Part shown: positions 9,012 to 17,846 of the stretch, piece after piece
Position numbering within the stretch: position 1 is the stretch's first letter
Layout of the letters: each line of letters opens with the position of its first letter
Assembly: GCF_035818675.1 (NCBI RefSeq)
Contig: NZ_JAYKZZ010000009.1
Span: 1-64,000, forward strand
From: Parapedobacter flavus
GTDB lineage: Bacteria; Bacteroidota; Bacteroidia; Sphingobacteriales; Sphingobacteriaceae
Direction: 5' to 3'
DNA length: 64,000 nt
Translations under genes and position numbers: made by a program
The notes under the pieces: generated by a model
Seen by the model: the letters and a program-made list of their open reading frames with translations, nothing else
The model's database searches: none
Told to the model about the DNA's origin: nothing

Positions 9012-9971
9012 ATGCTTGAACAAAACAGAATAGGTCTTGGTATGGCTTCCATTGGTAGGCCACGATATATCAATATAAAACAGGATGAATCCAACAAGTC
9101 TTTTTCTTTGGAGAATTTTAAAGAAAAAGGAAAAGCAGCCATTGAAAACGCCTATAAAAATGGGATAAGGCATTTTGATACATCGCCGGGTTATGGCATA
9201 GCCGAATCATTACTCATCGATTGGCTAAAAGAAAAAAATGATCCTGCGATAACCGTATCTACTAAATGGGGATATACCTATGTTGCCGACTTCGACCCCA
9301 ACGCAACGGAACACGAGGTAAAAGAACATTCTATAGATAAGCTAATCGAACAGTGGACGGTTTCCCTAAAATTATTGCCTTATTTGAAAATCTATCAAAT
9401 TCATTCAGCGACATTGGAAAGTGGAGTATTGGAAAATTCCGAAGTTTTAAGCCGACTACATTCGATCAAAAAATCACATAAAATCCATATTGGTTTATCA
9501 ACCACGGGAGATAATCAGGTAGAAGTTTTACAAAATGCAATGGATATATTCATTGACGGAGAACAACTCTTCCAATCATTTCAATGTACGTTCAACATTT
9601 TAGAGCAAAGCATTAAAAAAATTAAAAATAAGCTTGATCATTTAGAAGGCCGATTGATAATTAAAGAAGCAATGGCAAACGGAAGATTAATCCCTAATAG
9701 ACAATATCCTGGGTATAACGTCCTTTATACTTTTATGAATACTTTAGCCGCAAAATATCATGTAGGTATTGATGCCGTTGCGATGCAATATTGTATGGAA
9801 AGTTTCCCCAGGGCATTGGTCTTAAGCGGGACCAACGATAATAATCATCTGATGTCAAATTTAAAAGCCAATCAATTTACGCTATCATCGTCTGAAATGA
9901 AACAATTAAGCGCTTTCGGCATAGAAAGTTCAGACTATTGGAAAGAAAGAAAGCGATTACAATGGAATTAA
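9012..9971 (+). CDS. Aldo/keto reductase family oxidoreductase
   Basis: 319 residues, full length for the family. The catalytic tetrad is visible: Asp56 and Tyr61 in HFDTSPGYG, Lys85 in STKWG and His131 in QIHSA. It should be a soluble NAD(P)H-dependent (beta/alpha)8-barrel enzyme. The closest type seems to be the AKR group that acts on aldoses and other aldehydes, but the substrate cannot be told. It stands alone, flanked by a tRNA and insertion debris, and is relatively AT-rich, so it may have arrived with a mobile element. Confidence 0.85.
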   Translation: MLEQNRIGLGMASIGRPRYINIKQDESNKSFSLENFKEKGKAAIENAYKNGIRHFDTSPGYGIAESLLIDWLKEKNDPAITVSTKWGYTYVADFDPNATEHEVKEHSIDKLIEQWTVSLKLLPYLKIYQIHSATLESGVLENSEVLSRLHSIKKSHKIHIGLSTTGDNQVEVLQNAMDIFIDGEQLFQSFQCTFNILEQSIKKIKNKLDHLEGRLIIKEAMANGRLIPNRQYPGYNVLYTFMNTLAAKYHVGIDAVAMQYCMESFPRALVLSGTNDNNHLMSNLKANQFTLSSSEMKQLSAFGIESSDYWKERKRLQWN

Positions 9972-10073
9972 AAAAGGTGGCTTCTTATTTTTGATGCGTC
10001 ACCTTCTATTTATTTAATCGCTATTATTAAACCAAAAACTTACCTGCTTTTCATTTCCAAAGTTGTCCGAAAC

Positions 10074-10652
10074 CTATATATAGTATATATCGAATGATTG
10101 CGATACCGTCGAGGCTGAAGTATAATACAATCTGAATTGCTCCATAAGCACCCGCACCCGCAGATAGTCTGAACTTGTCCAGATCGGTATCCCAAAGGAC
10201 TTTGGTACGTCCCTGCAAGAGTTTTCTATGTACACGGGGATGCGGCCGATAAAAGCGAAGCCGGGATGGTATGCCTTAGTTTTTTTGTAACTGAACCGGG
10301 CATCCTGTTTCTCATTTTCAATGACCACATTATCGTAATCCAGGGTATAGCATTGCCCATCGGATGCGTTAAGCTGATTGCATCTGAGGGCAAGGCTGAC
10401 CAGCAGCCCGTTGAGCCGGTTGTCATGGTTCAACTGATGTACAACCTCCGATTCCACGGTTATTTCCTGATTGGGCCGTTTCAATTGCTGACACACATAT
10501 TCCACCGTATCGGGTGAAGGGATGGGGGAGTAATGCTGCCCTACCAATTTTGCCTTAACTATTTCCAGATCTGCCAAGCATGTACTCTGTGCCAGGCTCT
10601 TGGCAAAAAGGGCCAGGACAATATCGGCGTGCGTGTATTTGGCAAATGGACT
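10074..10652 (-). pseudogene. IS1380-family transposase, 5' half remnant
   Basis: Reading leftward, the sequence gives SPFAKYTHADIVLALFAKSL, then ADLEIVKAKLVGQ, VEYVCQQLK, LNGLLVSLALRCNQL, DYDNVVIENEKQDARFSYKK and PVYIEN, the ordered N-terminal blocks of IS1380-type DDE transposases. After PVYIEN the frame departs from the family, and the C-terminal half is missing. It is therefore inactive. The GC content is higher than in the neighbours. A C-terminal piece of an IS1380 transposase lies at 12.8-13.2 kb in the opposite orientation. Confidence 0.75.
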
Positions 10653-11006
10653 CCTCGACCTCAGTTATTTATCAAGAAAATCCGGCAAACCGGATTGTGT
10701 AATCGCATGGTAAATGAAATTTATTCGCCAATGGCGTGATTTCTTGAGTACTATTGGTAACTTGCATATATTAGTGGGCCGAGTCACTAGTATTACCATC
10801 CTGGTGCAACAAAACAAGGATTTAACTAATTGTATTTCAAGTTATTAATCCCTATTTTTTTATATAGACTTCGACTTTTAGGTTTTTTACAAAAAGGGGT
10901 AACAATCCTTTTCATCTCTTGATATACCTACAAAACCGCGGATAATCCCGCGAAGGCGGTTTCCGAAAAGCCTTTGAAGAGTAGGAATGAATTAAATCAA
11001 ATTGAG

Positions 11007-11990
11007 ATGAAAAAGTTTAACATGACCCTGATTATTGGCGCAATGCTGACGGTGTTAGCATCATGCCATAAAGAAGATGTAGCAAGCCCAGACTTCATTT
11101 TAGCCCCTGCATCTGCAGTTAAATTTCAAGAATTAAGAGATCAAGCACTTCAGGATCTTACCCAAACAACCACATTTAAAGCAGAAGAAGGTGTTGTATT
11201 CACCTCAGAGAAAGGTGCCGTTGTGACCATTAACCCTGGTTGCTTGCGAGATGAGGAGGATAATGTGATTACTGGAGATGTGACCTTATCGTTTGTTGAA
11301 ATTTACGACAGAGGAAATATGGTGGCAGCGAACAAACCAGTCATGGGTAAGGATATGGATAACGACGGAAAGCCAGCTCCTTTAGTTACCGGCGGACAGT
11401 ATAACCTGAAAGTCATGCAAGGAGATAAAATACTGAAATCCAGTTGTTACTTTTCTGTAACCCTGCCTGCAGACCATACTGGAGGCGTAGATGATGAAAT
11501 GATCCTCTGGAAAGGCCAGATTAATGAAGACGGAAACCTGGTTTGGGAAGAAGCCAGAAAAGATAATGAGGCCAATGTAAACCCGAACGAACATCACACC
11601 CGTTATGATATCTGGGAAGATACATTTGGGTGGACTAATGTAGACCGTTTTTACAGCGACGACCGGGATAAAACACAAATCAAAGTGGTGGTTCCTGAAG
11701 GATATGATAACGAAAATTCAGGTGTGTTTCTTGCCTATGAAGGCGAACCGAATGTGCTTGCACAACTGGACATGTACAACACAGCAGAAGGGTATTTTTC
11801 CGAGCACTATGGTTTTATACCCATCGGTTTAAACGTACATGTGATATTCGTTTCCGAGAGCAAGGGTGAGGTGGTGTATGCCATCAAAAAGGTGACGATT
11901 GAAGCTGGTAAGACCATTGCCATCAACAGCGATGCGCTGGATACCACGACAAAGGATGATCTGGTTGAGAAGATTAATATGCTGAATTAA
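11007..11990 (+). CDS. Predicted lipoprotein of unknown function
   Basis: 327 residues from ATG 11007, chosen because it opens directly into a lipoprotein signal peptide: KK, hydrophobic stretch LIIGAMLTVL, lipobox LASC. An upstream in-frame ATG (10974) would bury the signal. The mature part is acidic and beta-rich, with blocks such as VFTSEKGAVVTINPG (like the ZU5-type folds of surface proteins) and KVVVPEGYDNENSGVFLAYEG. It is probably anchored in the outer membrane. No enzyme motif is seen. A strong terminator follows, so it is a single-gene unit. Confidence 0.7.
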   Translation: MKKFNMTLIIGAMLTVLASCHKEDVASPDFILAPASAVKFQELRDQALQDLTQTTTFKAEEGVVFTSEKGAVVTINPGCLRDEEDNVITGDVTLSFVEIYDRGNMVAANKPVMGKDMDNDGKPAPLVTGGQYNLKVMQGDKILKSSCYFSVTLPADHTGGVDDEMILWKGQINEDGNLVWEEARKDNEANVNPNEHHTRYDIWEDTFGWTNVDRFYSDDRDKTQIKVVVPEGYDNENSGVFLAYEGEPNVLAQLDMYNTAEGYFSEHYGFIPIGLNVHVIFVSESKGEVVYAIKKVTIEAGKTIAINSDALDTTTKDDLVEKINMLN

Positions 11991-12013
11991 CATCAAGTAT
12001 TAACCATGCATTG

Positions 12014-12050
12014 AGCAGCATCGTGTCGGGAACACGGTGCTGCTTTTTTT
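12014..12050 (+). terminator. Rho-independent terminator after the lipoprotein gene
   Basis: An inverted repeat (AGCAGCATCGTGT / ACACGGTGCTGCT, one G-T pair) is followed by a run of T. It lies 24 bp past the lipoprotein stop. Confidence 0.85.
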
Positions 12051-12062
12051 GGGTAGAGTTCC

Positions 12063-12221
12063 TTAATCGCCGGCGCCGGATCTATGAGACCTCCTGGAAT
12101 GCCTTTTTAAATACGCAGGTTGCTGCGCATAAACCAGTCGGTATTGGTCGCATTCTTTGTAAGCTTCCCATTTAATCGAACTATTTAACTCAGAAATTTC
12201 CGGTTTGTTTATATTATGCAT
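12063..12221 (-). CDS. Possible small protein (52 residues), unsupported by homology
   Basis: ATG at 12221 opens a 52-codon frame beginning MHNINKPEISEL and ending in a basic tail rich in Arg, His and Ser. It is too short to judge from composition and has no recognised domain. It lies in a zone of insertion debris, so a chance frame or the end of a broken gene is as likely as a real small protein. Confidence 0.25.
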   Translation of the reverse strand: MHNINKPEISELNSSIKWEAYKECDQYRLVYAQQPAYLKRHSRRSHRSGAGD

Positions 12222-12345
12222 CCCTGGGCAGGCAAGCGTATACTGATTAAATACGAAGAAGATATTTATCGATCGAATTTCACTCTGCCCCCTGAAGTAG
12301 TTTATTCCCTTAAAAGTGCGTTAAAATGCACTATTTAAATCCATC

Positions 12346-12552
12346 CTAATTCCAACTTTTGTCAGAGCTCAATCCCCCTGACAGCAAGCATTCGGACAGA
12401 TAGTCGAGTCCATACTTGAATACCGACACGGCTCTCCTTCCGTGCTTTTTCACCTTTCTCGGTCTGATCTGCGTGTCGATGTGGTCTCCTATATTGTAGC
12501 ACCACACGATTGACTCCTGATCGCTCAGCCTGATGTCTCCATCCGGGTTGCT
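12346..12552 (-). pseudogene. Transposase C-terminal fragment, IS4-like
   Basis: A leftward open frame reads RLSDQESIVWCYNIGDH, then IDTQIRPRKVKKHGRRAVSV and FKYGLDYLSECLL before a stop at 12346. The pattern resembles the C-terminal end of Bacteroidota IS4-type transposases (from memory, family uncertain). There is no start codon and no catalytic part, so it is a fragment. It directly follows the group II intron fragment on the same strand. Confidence 0.45.
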
Positions 12553-12801
<249 letters not shown>

Positions 12802-12802
12802 A

Positions 12803-13208
12803 TTAAAAAAGCAACCAACCGGATGCTTTTGAAAATCGGTCGTATCATTACCAGGTGATCATAACCAATGATGGAAACAGCTCTGAAAAGGAGGTGATCG
12901 AATTCTATAACCAGCGTGGTGATACGGAGAAATCCAATTGCTATCTGCTGAATGACTTCAACCTCAGTCGCCTGCCCTTCATGAACATGGATGCCAACAC
13001 CACGTATATGTATTTGATGGCTATGTGCACCACTTTATTCGAATGGATAAACCAGGTGCTAGTTACCAATAAAACCCCGGGTATCTCGTCGACGATGCGG
13101 GTCAAAGCCATCTGTTTCCATTACATCACGGTTAGTGTCCGCTGGGTGACCCATGCACGGGAGACCGCCATAAAAGGTCTTTTCCAAACAACAATACCGC
13201 TTCCGTAG
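12803..13208 (+). pseudogene. IS1380-family transposase, 3' end remnant
   Basis: The rightward frame reads AFENRSYHYQVIITND and then SSEKEVIEFYNQRGDTEKS, the C-terminal DDE block of IS1380 transposases in which the Glu of EFYNQRG is the last catalytic acid. NDFNLSRLPF and the hydrophobic MYLMAMCTTLFEWI region follow, as in the family. The upstream part is replaced by the group II intron fragment. It cannot be active. Confidence 0.75.
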
Positions 13209-13270
13209 GGGAATCGAACCTACTTTCTATCAATCTATTTATCAGTATTTTACAAACTTCCCTTTTTCCA

Positions 13271-13294
13271 ACTCACCGAATCACTCACTGGTTT
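13271..13294. repeat. Left copy of a 24-bp imperfect direct repeat (candidate element end)
   Basis: The core ACTCACYGAATYACTCACTG recurs in the same orientation at 29342-29365, just outside the CTnDOT-type integrase gene, with 21 of 24 bases equal. It could be an attachment-site arm or terminal repeat of the mobilizable element between them. The similarity does not extend beyond the 24 bases. Confidence 0.35.
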
Positions 13295-13360
13295 GACATA
13301 CGTTTTAGCTGCAATTGCTATAATGCTAAGATACAAAATTTCTGTGATGTAGGAATGAAA

Positions 13361-13493
13361 TATTAACGGTTTTGTATATGAAAAGTAGCGGATTTTATGC
13401 CTTAACTTTTCGGTTTATAACTGACCTTTAATTTGTTTATTTTCTTTCGATTAAGCGATTAAACCGCTATTTTTTATATACGTTGTTGTGGGC
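13361..13493. repeat. Palindromic intergenic repeat A (attC-like shape)
   Basis: Long imperfect palindrome: left arm 13374-13394 (GTATATGAAAAGTAGCGGAT) pairs with 13461-13481 (AAACCGCTATTTTTTATAT). Outside the arms are TTAACGG on the left and CGTTGTTGTGGGC on the right. The interior contains ACTGACCTTTAATTT, close to a segment inside repeat C. It lies at the 3' end of the leftward Arr/VOC/AHSA1/ArsR block, 15 bp past the Arr stop. Confidence 0.65.
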
Positions 13494-13507
13494 AGTTTTT
13501 TATTTTT

Positions 13508-14251
13508 TCAATTAATAATTTTTCCTTTGTTCTTCGACAATTTTTTATGCCATTCTTCAATTTGTTCTGGTGTTTGCTTAATCCAATCAGTTACTTCTCC
13601 AATAATTTTTAATGGTTCACGAGAACGATAAGAGCGTGTCAGATTGCCTGGGAATTTCTTGTCGGTAACATTTGGGTCATTTTCAAAATTTCCAGTTGGT
13701 TCTACCATATACACACGTTCACGCCCCTTTCCTTTTGCCAATGTTGCTGCAAGTCCTGCTCCATTAATCAAAGCGGTAAAATATATATGATTCATTTTTA
13801 ATTCAGATTGGTAATTAGAGTTTCCGCCTGCTGTCAGTAAATCTCCTACTTTTAAATCTGCTTTCGTTCCGTGATAGAAAGGTCCTTTGTCAGACAGATT
13901 GCCCTTAAAAGAAATAGCTAAATCATAATTTTTTTTTACATTGTCTGTGTCGTTTAATTCTTCATAACACTCGGCAATTTTTGAGTATAGTGAAGGGAAG
14001 GCACTTTTAACAGAGTCGTCATTTATTTTTAAACCATACTGCAAAGCTGTTTCGAGCCAACTTAATTTGTCCGACACTTTAATTTGGTGTCGAGCTACAT
14101 AATGAGCTGCTAGAAATTTTTCGAAATCGTTTGTCGCTTCGTTCCAAGCTTGAAAAAATAATTTACTAGCTTCATCAGGTTTGCTAATTTCTTCCATTGC
14201 CATACCTTGAATACAACGTTTAACTATATTGTTGTTAGAATTGAATTCCAT
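13508..14251 (-). CDS. arr: Rifamycin ADP-ribosyltransferase (Arr) with N-terminal helical extension
   Basis: 247 residues. The C-terminal 125 match Arr enzymes, which inactivate rifamycins by moving ADP-ribose from NAD to the ansa chain: FYHGTKADLKVGD with His128, HIYFTA with Tyr157, VEPTGNFENDPNVTDKKFPG with Asp192, and SYRSREPL. These are the three catalytic positions of the family. Classical Arr proteins have about 140 residues; here 115 further residues precede it and look like two or three TPR-like helical hairpins (EASKLFFQAWNEATND, KIAECYEELNDTDNVKKNYD). It is the last gene before palindromic repeat A, in a resistance-type gene block. The enzyme call is firm; the role of the extension is unknown. 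Confidence 0.9.
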   Translation of the reverse strand: MEFNSNNNIVKRCIQGMAMEEISKPDEASKLFFQAWNEATNDFEKFLAAHYVARHQIKVSDKLSWLETALQYGLKINDDSVKSAFPSLYSKIAECYEELNDTDNVKKNYDLAISFKGNLSDKGPFYHGTKADLKVGDLLTAGGNSNYQSELKMNHIYFTALINGAGLAATLAKGKGRERVYMVEPTGNFENDPNVTDKKFPGNLTRSYRSREPLKIIGEVTDWIKQTPEQIEEWHKKLSKNKGKIIN

Positions 14252-14348
14252 CTATTTTAACTATTGGTTTGAATTTGCTTATTGTCTTACCCATTTAGTA
14301 AATTAATAATTCTGCTAAATGGTCTAGTGCCGATATTTTGGTCATTAC

Positions 14349-14744
14349 TTACATATTGTCCATAAGTAATACGTTGAATTTATGGCCATCAGGGTCAGCA
14401 AATGCAAAACCATAGTAGCCAGATTCATCCCTTCGTAGTTTCTCAAAAATCTCTCCACCAGCTTTTCTTACTTTAGCTTCAAATTCCTGTACTTCTTCTT
14501 TTTTATCTGCGGAAAGTGTAAAAATAATTTCATCGGTTTTCGAGCCTGATGGGAAAAATTTATCTATTCCTGTACCTTTTTCAAAAAAGTGAATCACAAA
14601 TTGATTATCCGCAAAAAAGAAACTGGCAAGTTCTGGATTATTCTGTAACGACCCGTTTGGGGTAAAACCTAATTGTGTATAGAATTGAGCTGTTCGTTTG
14701 GCATCTTTTACACTAAAATTTGCCCAAATTAATTTTGATTTCAT
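14349..14744 (-). CDS. VOC-family (glyoxalase/bleomycin-resistance fold) protein
   Basis: 131 residues, a complete VOC module with two beta-alpha-beta-beta-beta repeats. Start IWANFSVKDAKRTAQFYTQL and end YYGFAFADPDGHKFNVLLMD are typical. The metal-ligand positions are only partly kept, so it may bind a ligand rather than catalyse. It lies between the AHSA1 gene and arr in a leftward block of small stress or resistance genes. Confidence 0.8.
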   Translation of the reverse strand: MKSKLIWANFSVKDAKRTAQFYTQLGFTPNGSLQNNPELASFFFADNQFVIHFFEKGTGIDKFFPSGSKTDEIIFTLSADKKEEVQEFEAKVRKAGGEIFEKLRRDESGYYGFAFADPDGHKFNVLLMDNM

Positions 14745-14784
14745 ACTATTGATTTTTATAACGATTTAAAGTATTACTGTCTAT

Positions 14785-15213
14785 TTATTTTTCTAAAAAT
14801 TCTTTAAGCGAAACATTAATAATTTGATTCCAACCGTTTTCAAAATTATGAATGGCCAATTCAGGAATATCGGCAGGAAAGCTATCAATACCTGAATGTG
14901 TCAATTTCAGTTTCGTGCCATTATGCTCCTCAAATAGCTCGAACGTTACATAGGACATCCCGCTACAACCTTCGTACTTCCAAGAGTAAGCAAGTTTCTT
15001 TTCTGGAACAACTTCCGTTATCTCGCACAAATGTTTCCATTGCTTACCACCTTCTTCGCCACCCCAAAACTCAAACTTAAACCCAACAACAGTCTTGAAT
15101 TCTTTCAAATCGAAATACCATTGTTTCACTAGTTCTTTTTCAGTTAAGGCTTTCCATACCAATGCTATATTGGCGTCAAAAACACGTTCTACTACTACGT
15201 TTTTACTGCTCAT
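14785..15213 (-). CDS. AHSA1/SRPBCC-fold protein
   Basis: 142 residues from the ATG at 15213. This start was chosen because homologues begin with VVVERVFDANIALVWKALTE, and because it overlaps the ArsR stop by 11 bp. Motifs: helix WKALTEKELVKQWYFD, a GGEEGGKQWKHLCEI strand pair and a C-terminal helix GWNQIINVSLKEFL. These START-like proteins hold hydrophobic ligands in a cavity and are very often paired with an ArsR regulator, as here. The ligand is unknown. Confidence 0.85.
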   Translation of the reverse strand: MSSKNVVVERVFDANIALVWKALTEKELVKQWYFDLKEFKTVVGFKFEFWGGEEGGKQWKHLCEITEVVPEKKLAYSWKYEGCSGMSYVTFELFEEHNGTKLKLTHSGIDSFPADIPELAIHNFENGWNQIINVSLKEFLEK

Positions 15214-15529
15214 TTTTATTGTTTTTAAGTTTTGATAATAAATTGTCAAGTTTGTCAAATCGGTTTTCCCAAATCTTTCTGAACTGTTCCAGCCATTTAT
15301 CGATTTCTTTCATTTTTTCGATTTCAAGGGAGTAATAGATTTCTCTGCCTTCTTGTTTTTGCGTTACTAATTCACATTCGGTTAAAATGCGAAGGTGTTT
15401 GGAAACCGCTTGTCTGGTGGTGTCAAAATTCTCGGCAATGGCGTTAGGTGTCATCGCCTGCAATGCTATGAGTGCAATAATCGCCCGTCTTGTCGGGTCT
15501 GCGATTGCCTGAAAAATGTCTCTTCTCAT
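15203..15529 (-). CDS. ArsR-family transcriptional regulator
   Basis: 108 residues. The winged-helix domain begins at once (IFQAIADPTRRAIIALIAL) with recognition helix TTRQAVSKHLRILTECELV and a wing at KQEGREIYYSL. The metal-binding Cys motifs of the classic ArsR/SmtB type are absent, as usual for the subgroup coupled to AHSA1 proteins. It heads the leftward operon and is translationally coupled to the AHSA1 gene, so it likely autoregulates the block. Confidence 0.88.
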   Translation of the reverse strand: MRRDIFQAIADPTRRAIIALIALQAMTPNAIAENFDTTRQAVSKHLRILTECELVTQKQEGREIYYSLEIEKMKEIDKWLEQFRKIWENRFDKLDNLLSKLKNNKNEQ

Positions 15530-15675
15530 ATTGTTGTTATTTAACTTAGGAAACTAATTAGTTGCAAATTTATGCGCAACTTTTCGGTTTCGCAAATTTT
15601 ATCAATTTTTTTTCTGGAAGCTAAAATTTAAGTCGGAAGAATTGGTGTTAGTCCGCTGGTTGTTGTTCTTAAATT

Positions 15676-15810
15676 GCCCACAACGGCCGGCAGGTTTGCG
15701 TTCGGGCGGGATTAGAAGCACAAACGTTCAACCTTGCACCAAAGTTAATAAAAAGCACTGATGTTCAATTTACCACGTCCGCCCGCCTGACGCAAACCTG
15801 ATGTTATGTG
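15676..15810. repeat. Palindromic intergenic repeat B (attC-like shape)
   Basis: Left arm CAGGTTTGCGTTCGGGCGGG (15691-15710) pairs with CCCGCCTGACGCAAACCTG (15782-15800). Outer cores are GCCCACAACGG on the left and GTTATGTG on the right, themselves partly complementary. The interior has ACCAAAGTTAATAAAAAGCA, nearly the same as inside repeat C. It lies at the 3' end of the GNAT/DUF4180 block. Confidence 0.7.
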
Positions 15811-15819
15811 TTCGGGCAT

Positions 15820-16299
15820 TTAGTCAAGCGTTTTCGTCATTTTATAGTTAGTCAGATTTACTCCTTTTCTGTTTACAATTTGTTCTGTCAAAACTTTGAA
15901 GTTATTCTTTTCAAAAAACGGTCTTGCGGTTTTGCTAACGTCAGAAGTCAAAACGGTTTGTTTTAGTCGTCTTGCTTCGGTTTCAATGCCGTCAAGTAGT
16001 CGCTGTGCAATTCCTTGTCGTTGGTGGTCTTTGTGAACATATAAAAAGTCAAAGTAATTTCCGTTGTCAAGTGTCGCAAAGCCAACGATTTTGTCTGCGT
16101 GTTGAGCAACTAAAACAAATTGCTTTGTCAAAATTTCGTCCCAACGTTGTTTGTTTTCAACGCTCGAAATCCACACTTCAATTTGTTGTTTGTCGTAGTC
16201 AGCGGTGCAAATTGTCGTTATTGTGTCCACAAATAATTTTTGCAGTTCAGTCAAGTCGTTTGTCTGCCCTTGTCTAAGTATGAAATGTTGTTTATTCAA
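15820..16299 (-). CDS. GNAT-family N-acetyltransferase
   Basis: 159 residues, complete. Motif A for acetyl-CoA binding is clear: FLYVHKDHQRQGIAQRLLDG, followed by the TSDVSKTARPFFEKNNF motif B with the family's aromatic residues. Such small GNAT enzymes acetylate amines of drugs, amino acids or proteins; the substrate is not predictable. Its start overlaps the DUF4180 stop by 4 bp (ATGA), so the two are co-translated. Confidence 0.85.
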   Translation of the reverse strand: MNKQHFILRQGQTNDLTELQKLFVDTITTICTADYDKQQIEVWISSVENKQRWDEILTKQFVLVAQHADKIVGFATLDNGNYFDFLYVHKDHQRQGIAQRLLDGIETEARRLKQTVLTSDVSKTARPFFEKNNFKVLTEQIVNRKGVNLTNYKMTKTLD

Positions 16300-16655
16300 T
16301 TTGTCAATGCTTTTATTGCTTCCGATTGAGAACCGACAAAGTTGATTTGTTTTCCTTTATTGCTTTCAAAAATGAAATCGTTTAAACTCTTACTCTTAAA
16401 TTTTGAAAAATCTCCAACAATTATCAATGGCATTTGATATTGTGTGAATTTTTGAAGTATATCTCCTGCAATTTTAGTTTTTAGGTCAAAAAAGTCGGGG
16501 GTAATGTTCTTTTCGTAAATAATGATTTTATCAAACCCTTGATAATATAGATTACCCAATAAATCTAATCCGTCTTCGGTAGTTCGTAGAATAATTTCGT
16601 CCGTAATAATTTCGGCAACTTTTATGTCGTTGATTTTGTAAGTTTCAATTTTCAT
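16296..16655 (-). CDS. DUF4180 domain protein
   Basis: 119 residues covering the whole domain. Landmarks: YKINDIKVAEI at the start, the DGLDLLGNLYYQGFDKIII block, ITPDFFDLKTKIAGDILQKF and VGDFSKFKSKSLNDFIFESN. The fold is probably alpha/beta and cytosolic; no catalytic role is established. It is coupled to the GNAT gene downstream, a pairing of small cargo genes typical of exchangeable blocks. Confidence 0.8.
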   Translation of the reverse strand: MKIETYKINDIKVAEIITDEIILRTTEDGLDLLGNLYYQGFDKIIIYEKNITPDFFDLKTKIAGDILQKFTQYQMPLIIVGDFSKFKSKSLNDFIFESNKGKQINFVGSQSEAIKALTN

Positions 16656-16697
16656 ATACTATGGCTCTGTCGTTTTGCGGGGTGTCCTTGCCTGACA

Positions 16698-16829
16698 CAT
16701 AACGGCTCTGTGTATGAGCAGTAGCGGATTTCAAGGCAGTTACCTGTCCGGCTACCACCAAAGTTAATTAAATGCACTGACCTTAAATTTAGCACTTCAC
16801 GCGCTATTGCTTATACACTTTGTTGGGGC
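16698..16829. repeat. Palindromic intergenic repeat C (attC-like shape)
   Basis: Left arm GTGTATGAGCAGTAGCGG (16710-16727) pairs with CGCGCTATTGCTTATACAC (16800-16818). Outer cores are CATAACGG and TTTGTTGGGG. The interior ACCAAAGTTAATTAAATGCA repeats the matching part of B with two changes. It lies at the 3' end of the CDF/TonB/Cys-rich block, about 220 bp past the exporter stop. Confidence 0.7.
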
Positions 16830-16966
16830 ATCGTGCTTTTCATTCTTTTTGTTTTCTGTCCACAGTGTCAACCGGCTCAAAGTCTTATTCTTGTCTGTTC
16901 GTACTATTGTTTTGTCTTTCTTTTTAGTCGCGTGGGGCATTTTTGAAAATTTCTTTTCTCGGGTTG

Positions 16967-17038
16967 GGCAGGCACACTCTTTGGCTGGCTTTGGTCTGCG
17001 GGTCGGCTCTGAGTGGCCAGCCAATGTGTGTGACTGAT
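16967..17038. repeat. Hairpin 3' of the CDF exporter gene
   Basis: CACACTCTTTGGCTGG on the left pairs with CCAGCCAATGTGTGTG on the right across a 32-base loop. It lies 10 bp past the exporter stop and has no T-run on the minus strand. The 230-bp stretch from here to repeat C shows no convincing gene on either strand. Confidence 0.5.
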
Positions 17039-17047
17039 GCGTTGGCA

Positions 17048-17842
17048 CTATTTAGAAAGTTGCATTATCCTGTACGCTCCCCTTGCTACTACAAGAAATA
17101 CGATAGTCCCGATTATTAAATCCGGATAGCTTGAGTTTAACCAGTTCACCAGAAGTCCGGCCGCAATTACGCCAGTATTAATTATGATGTCATTGGAAGT
17201 AAAAATCATACTTGCCTTCATGTGTGCTTCACTGCTCTTACCCTTTTGAAGTAGAAATAAGCAAATTACATTCGCAATCAATGCGAGTATTGAGACGATT
17301 ATCATAGTTTGGAAGTCAGGCATTTTTTCTTCACCAACAAAACGTCTGATGACTTCTACAAAACCTATAATAGCAAGGGTTATTTGAAAATAGCCTGCAA
17401 ACCTTGCAACCTTTTTCTTTCTTGAAACTATTTTACCTACTGCTAATAGTGATAGTCCATAAACGATACTGTCCGCAAGCATGTCTAAACTGTCCGCTAC
17501 CAACCCCATTGAGTTTGCAACCAATCCTGTGGTTAGTTCGATGGCAAAAAAGGAAAAGTTAATGAGTAAAACTGCCCAGAGCAGTTTCTTTTCTTTTTTG
17601 TCAGAAGGTGTATTAGGAGCCAATTCCGCTTCTTCGGAAGAAACTTGCGTTGTATTCAGGTTTAGACTTTCCAAGGCAGCCAATATAGATTGATAAGTCC
17701 CGGTGTGGTAAACTTCTAACCTTCGATTTTCAAGGTCAAAATCAAGAGACTTTATCTGGTCGTCCCCTTCCAGTTTCATTCTTATCATCTGTTCTTCACT
17801 GGGGCAGTCCATTTTCTGAATTTTAAAAACTGTTTTCTTCAT
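17048..17842 (-). CDS. CDF-family cation exporter with N-terminal metal-binding-like domain
   Basis: 264 residues from ATG 17842, chosen because it opens the conserved KKTVFKIQKMDCPSEEQ segment and lies 5 bp after the receptor stop. Residues 1-75 resemble a heavy-metal-associated fold in which MDCPSEEQ replaces the usual CxxC. Six membrane helices follow. The first metal site reads SMGLVADSLDMLADS, with the Asp pair of CDF proteins. In the fifth helix the usual HxxxD is altered to NDIIIN. Export of Zn, Co or Cd across the inner membrane is likely from the family; the changed site makes the metal uncertain. It is coupled to the TonB receptor upstream. Confidence 0.85.
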   Translation of the reverse strand: MKKTVFKIQKMDCPSEEQMIRMKLEGDDQIKSLDFDLENRRLEVYHTGTYQSILAALESLNLNTTQVSSEEAELAPNTPSDKKEKKLLWAVLLINFSFFAIELTTGLVANSMGLVADSLDMLADSIVYGLSLLAVGKIVSRKKKVARFAGYFQITLAIIGFVEVIRRFVGEEKMPDFQTMIIVSILALIANVICLFLLQKGKSSEAHMKASMIFTSNDIIINTGVIAAGLLVNWLNSSYPDLIIGTIVFLVVARGAYRIMQLSK

Positions 17843-17846
17843 GCCG

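Noticed and set aside
8803..9033. Small ORF upstream of the aldo/keto reductase
   Set aside because: No recognisable features, and it overlaps the next gene in another frame.
13200..13225. Possible tRNA 3' end (TTCGATTCCCC on the minus strand)
   Set aside because: The T-stem does not pair properly and no other arm is present; the segment is the end of the IS1380 remnant.
16797..17048. Small ORFs on both strands between repeat C and the CDF gene
   Set aside because: Low-complexity composition and overlap with the hairpin and repeat; no family resemblance.
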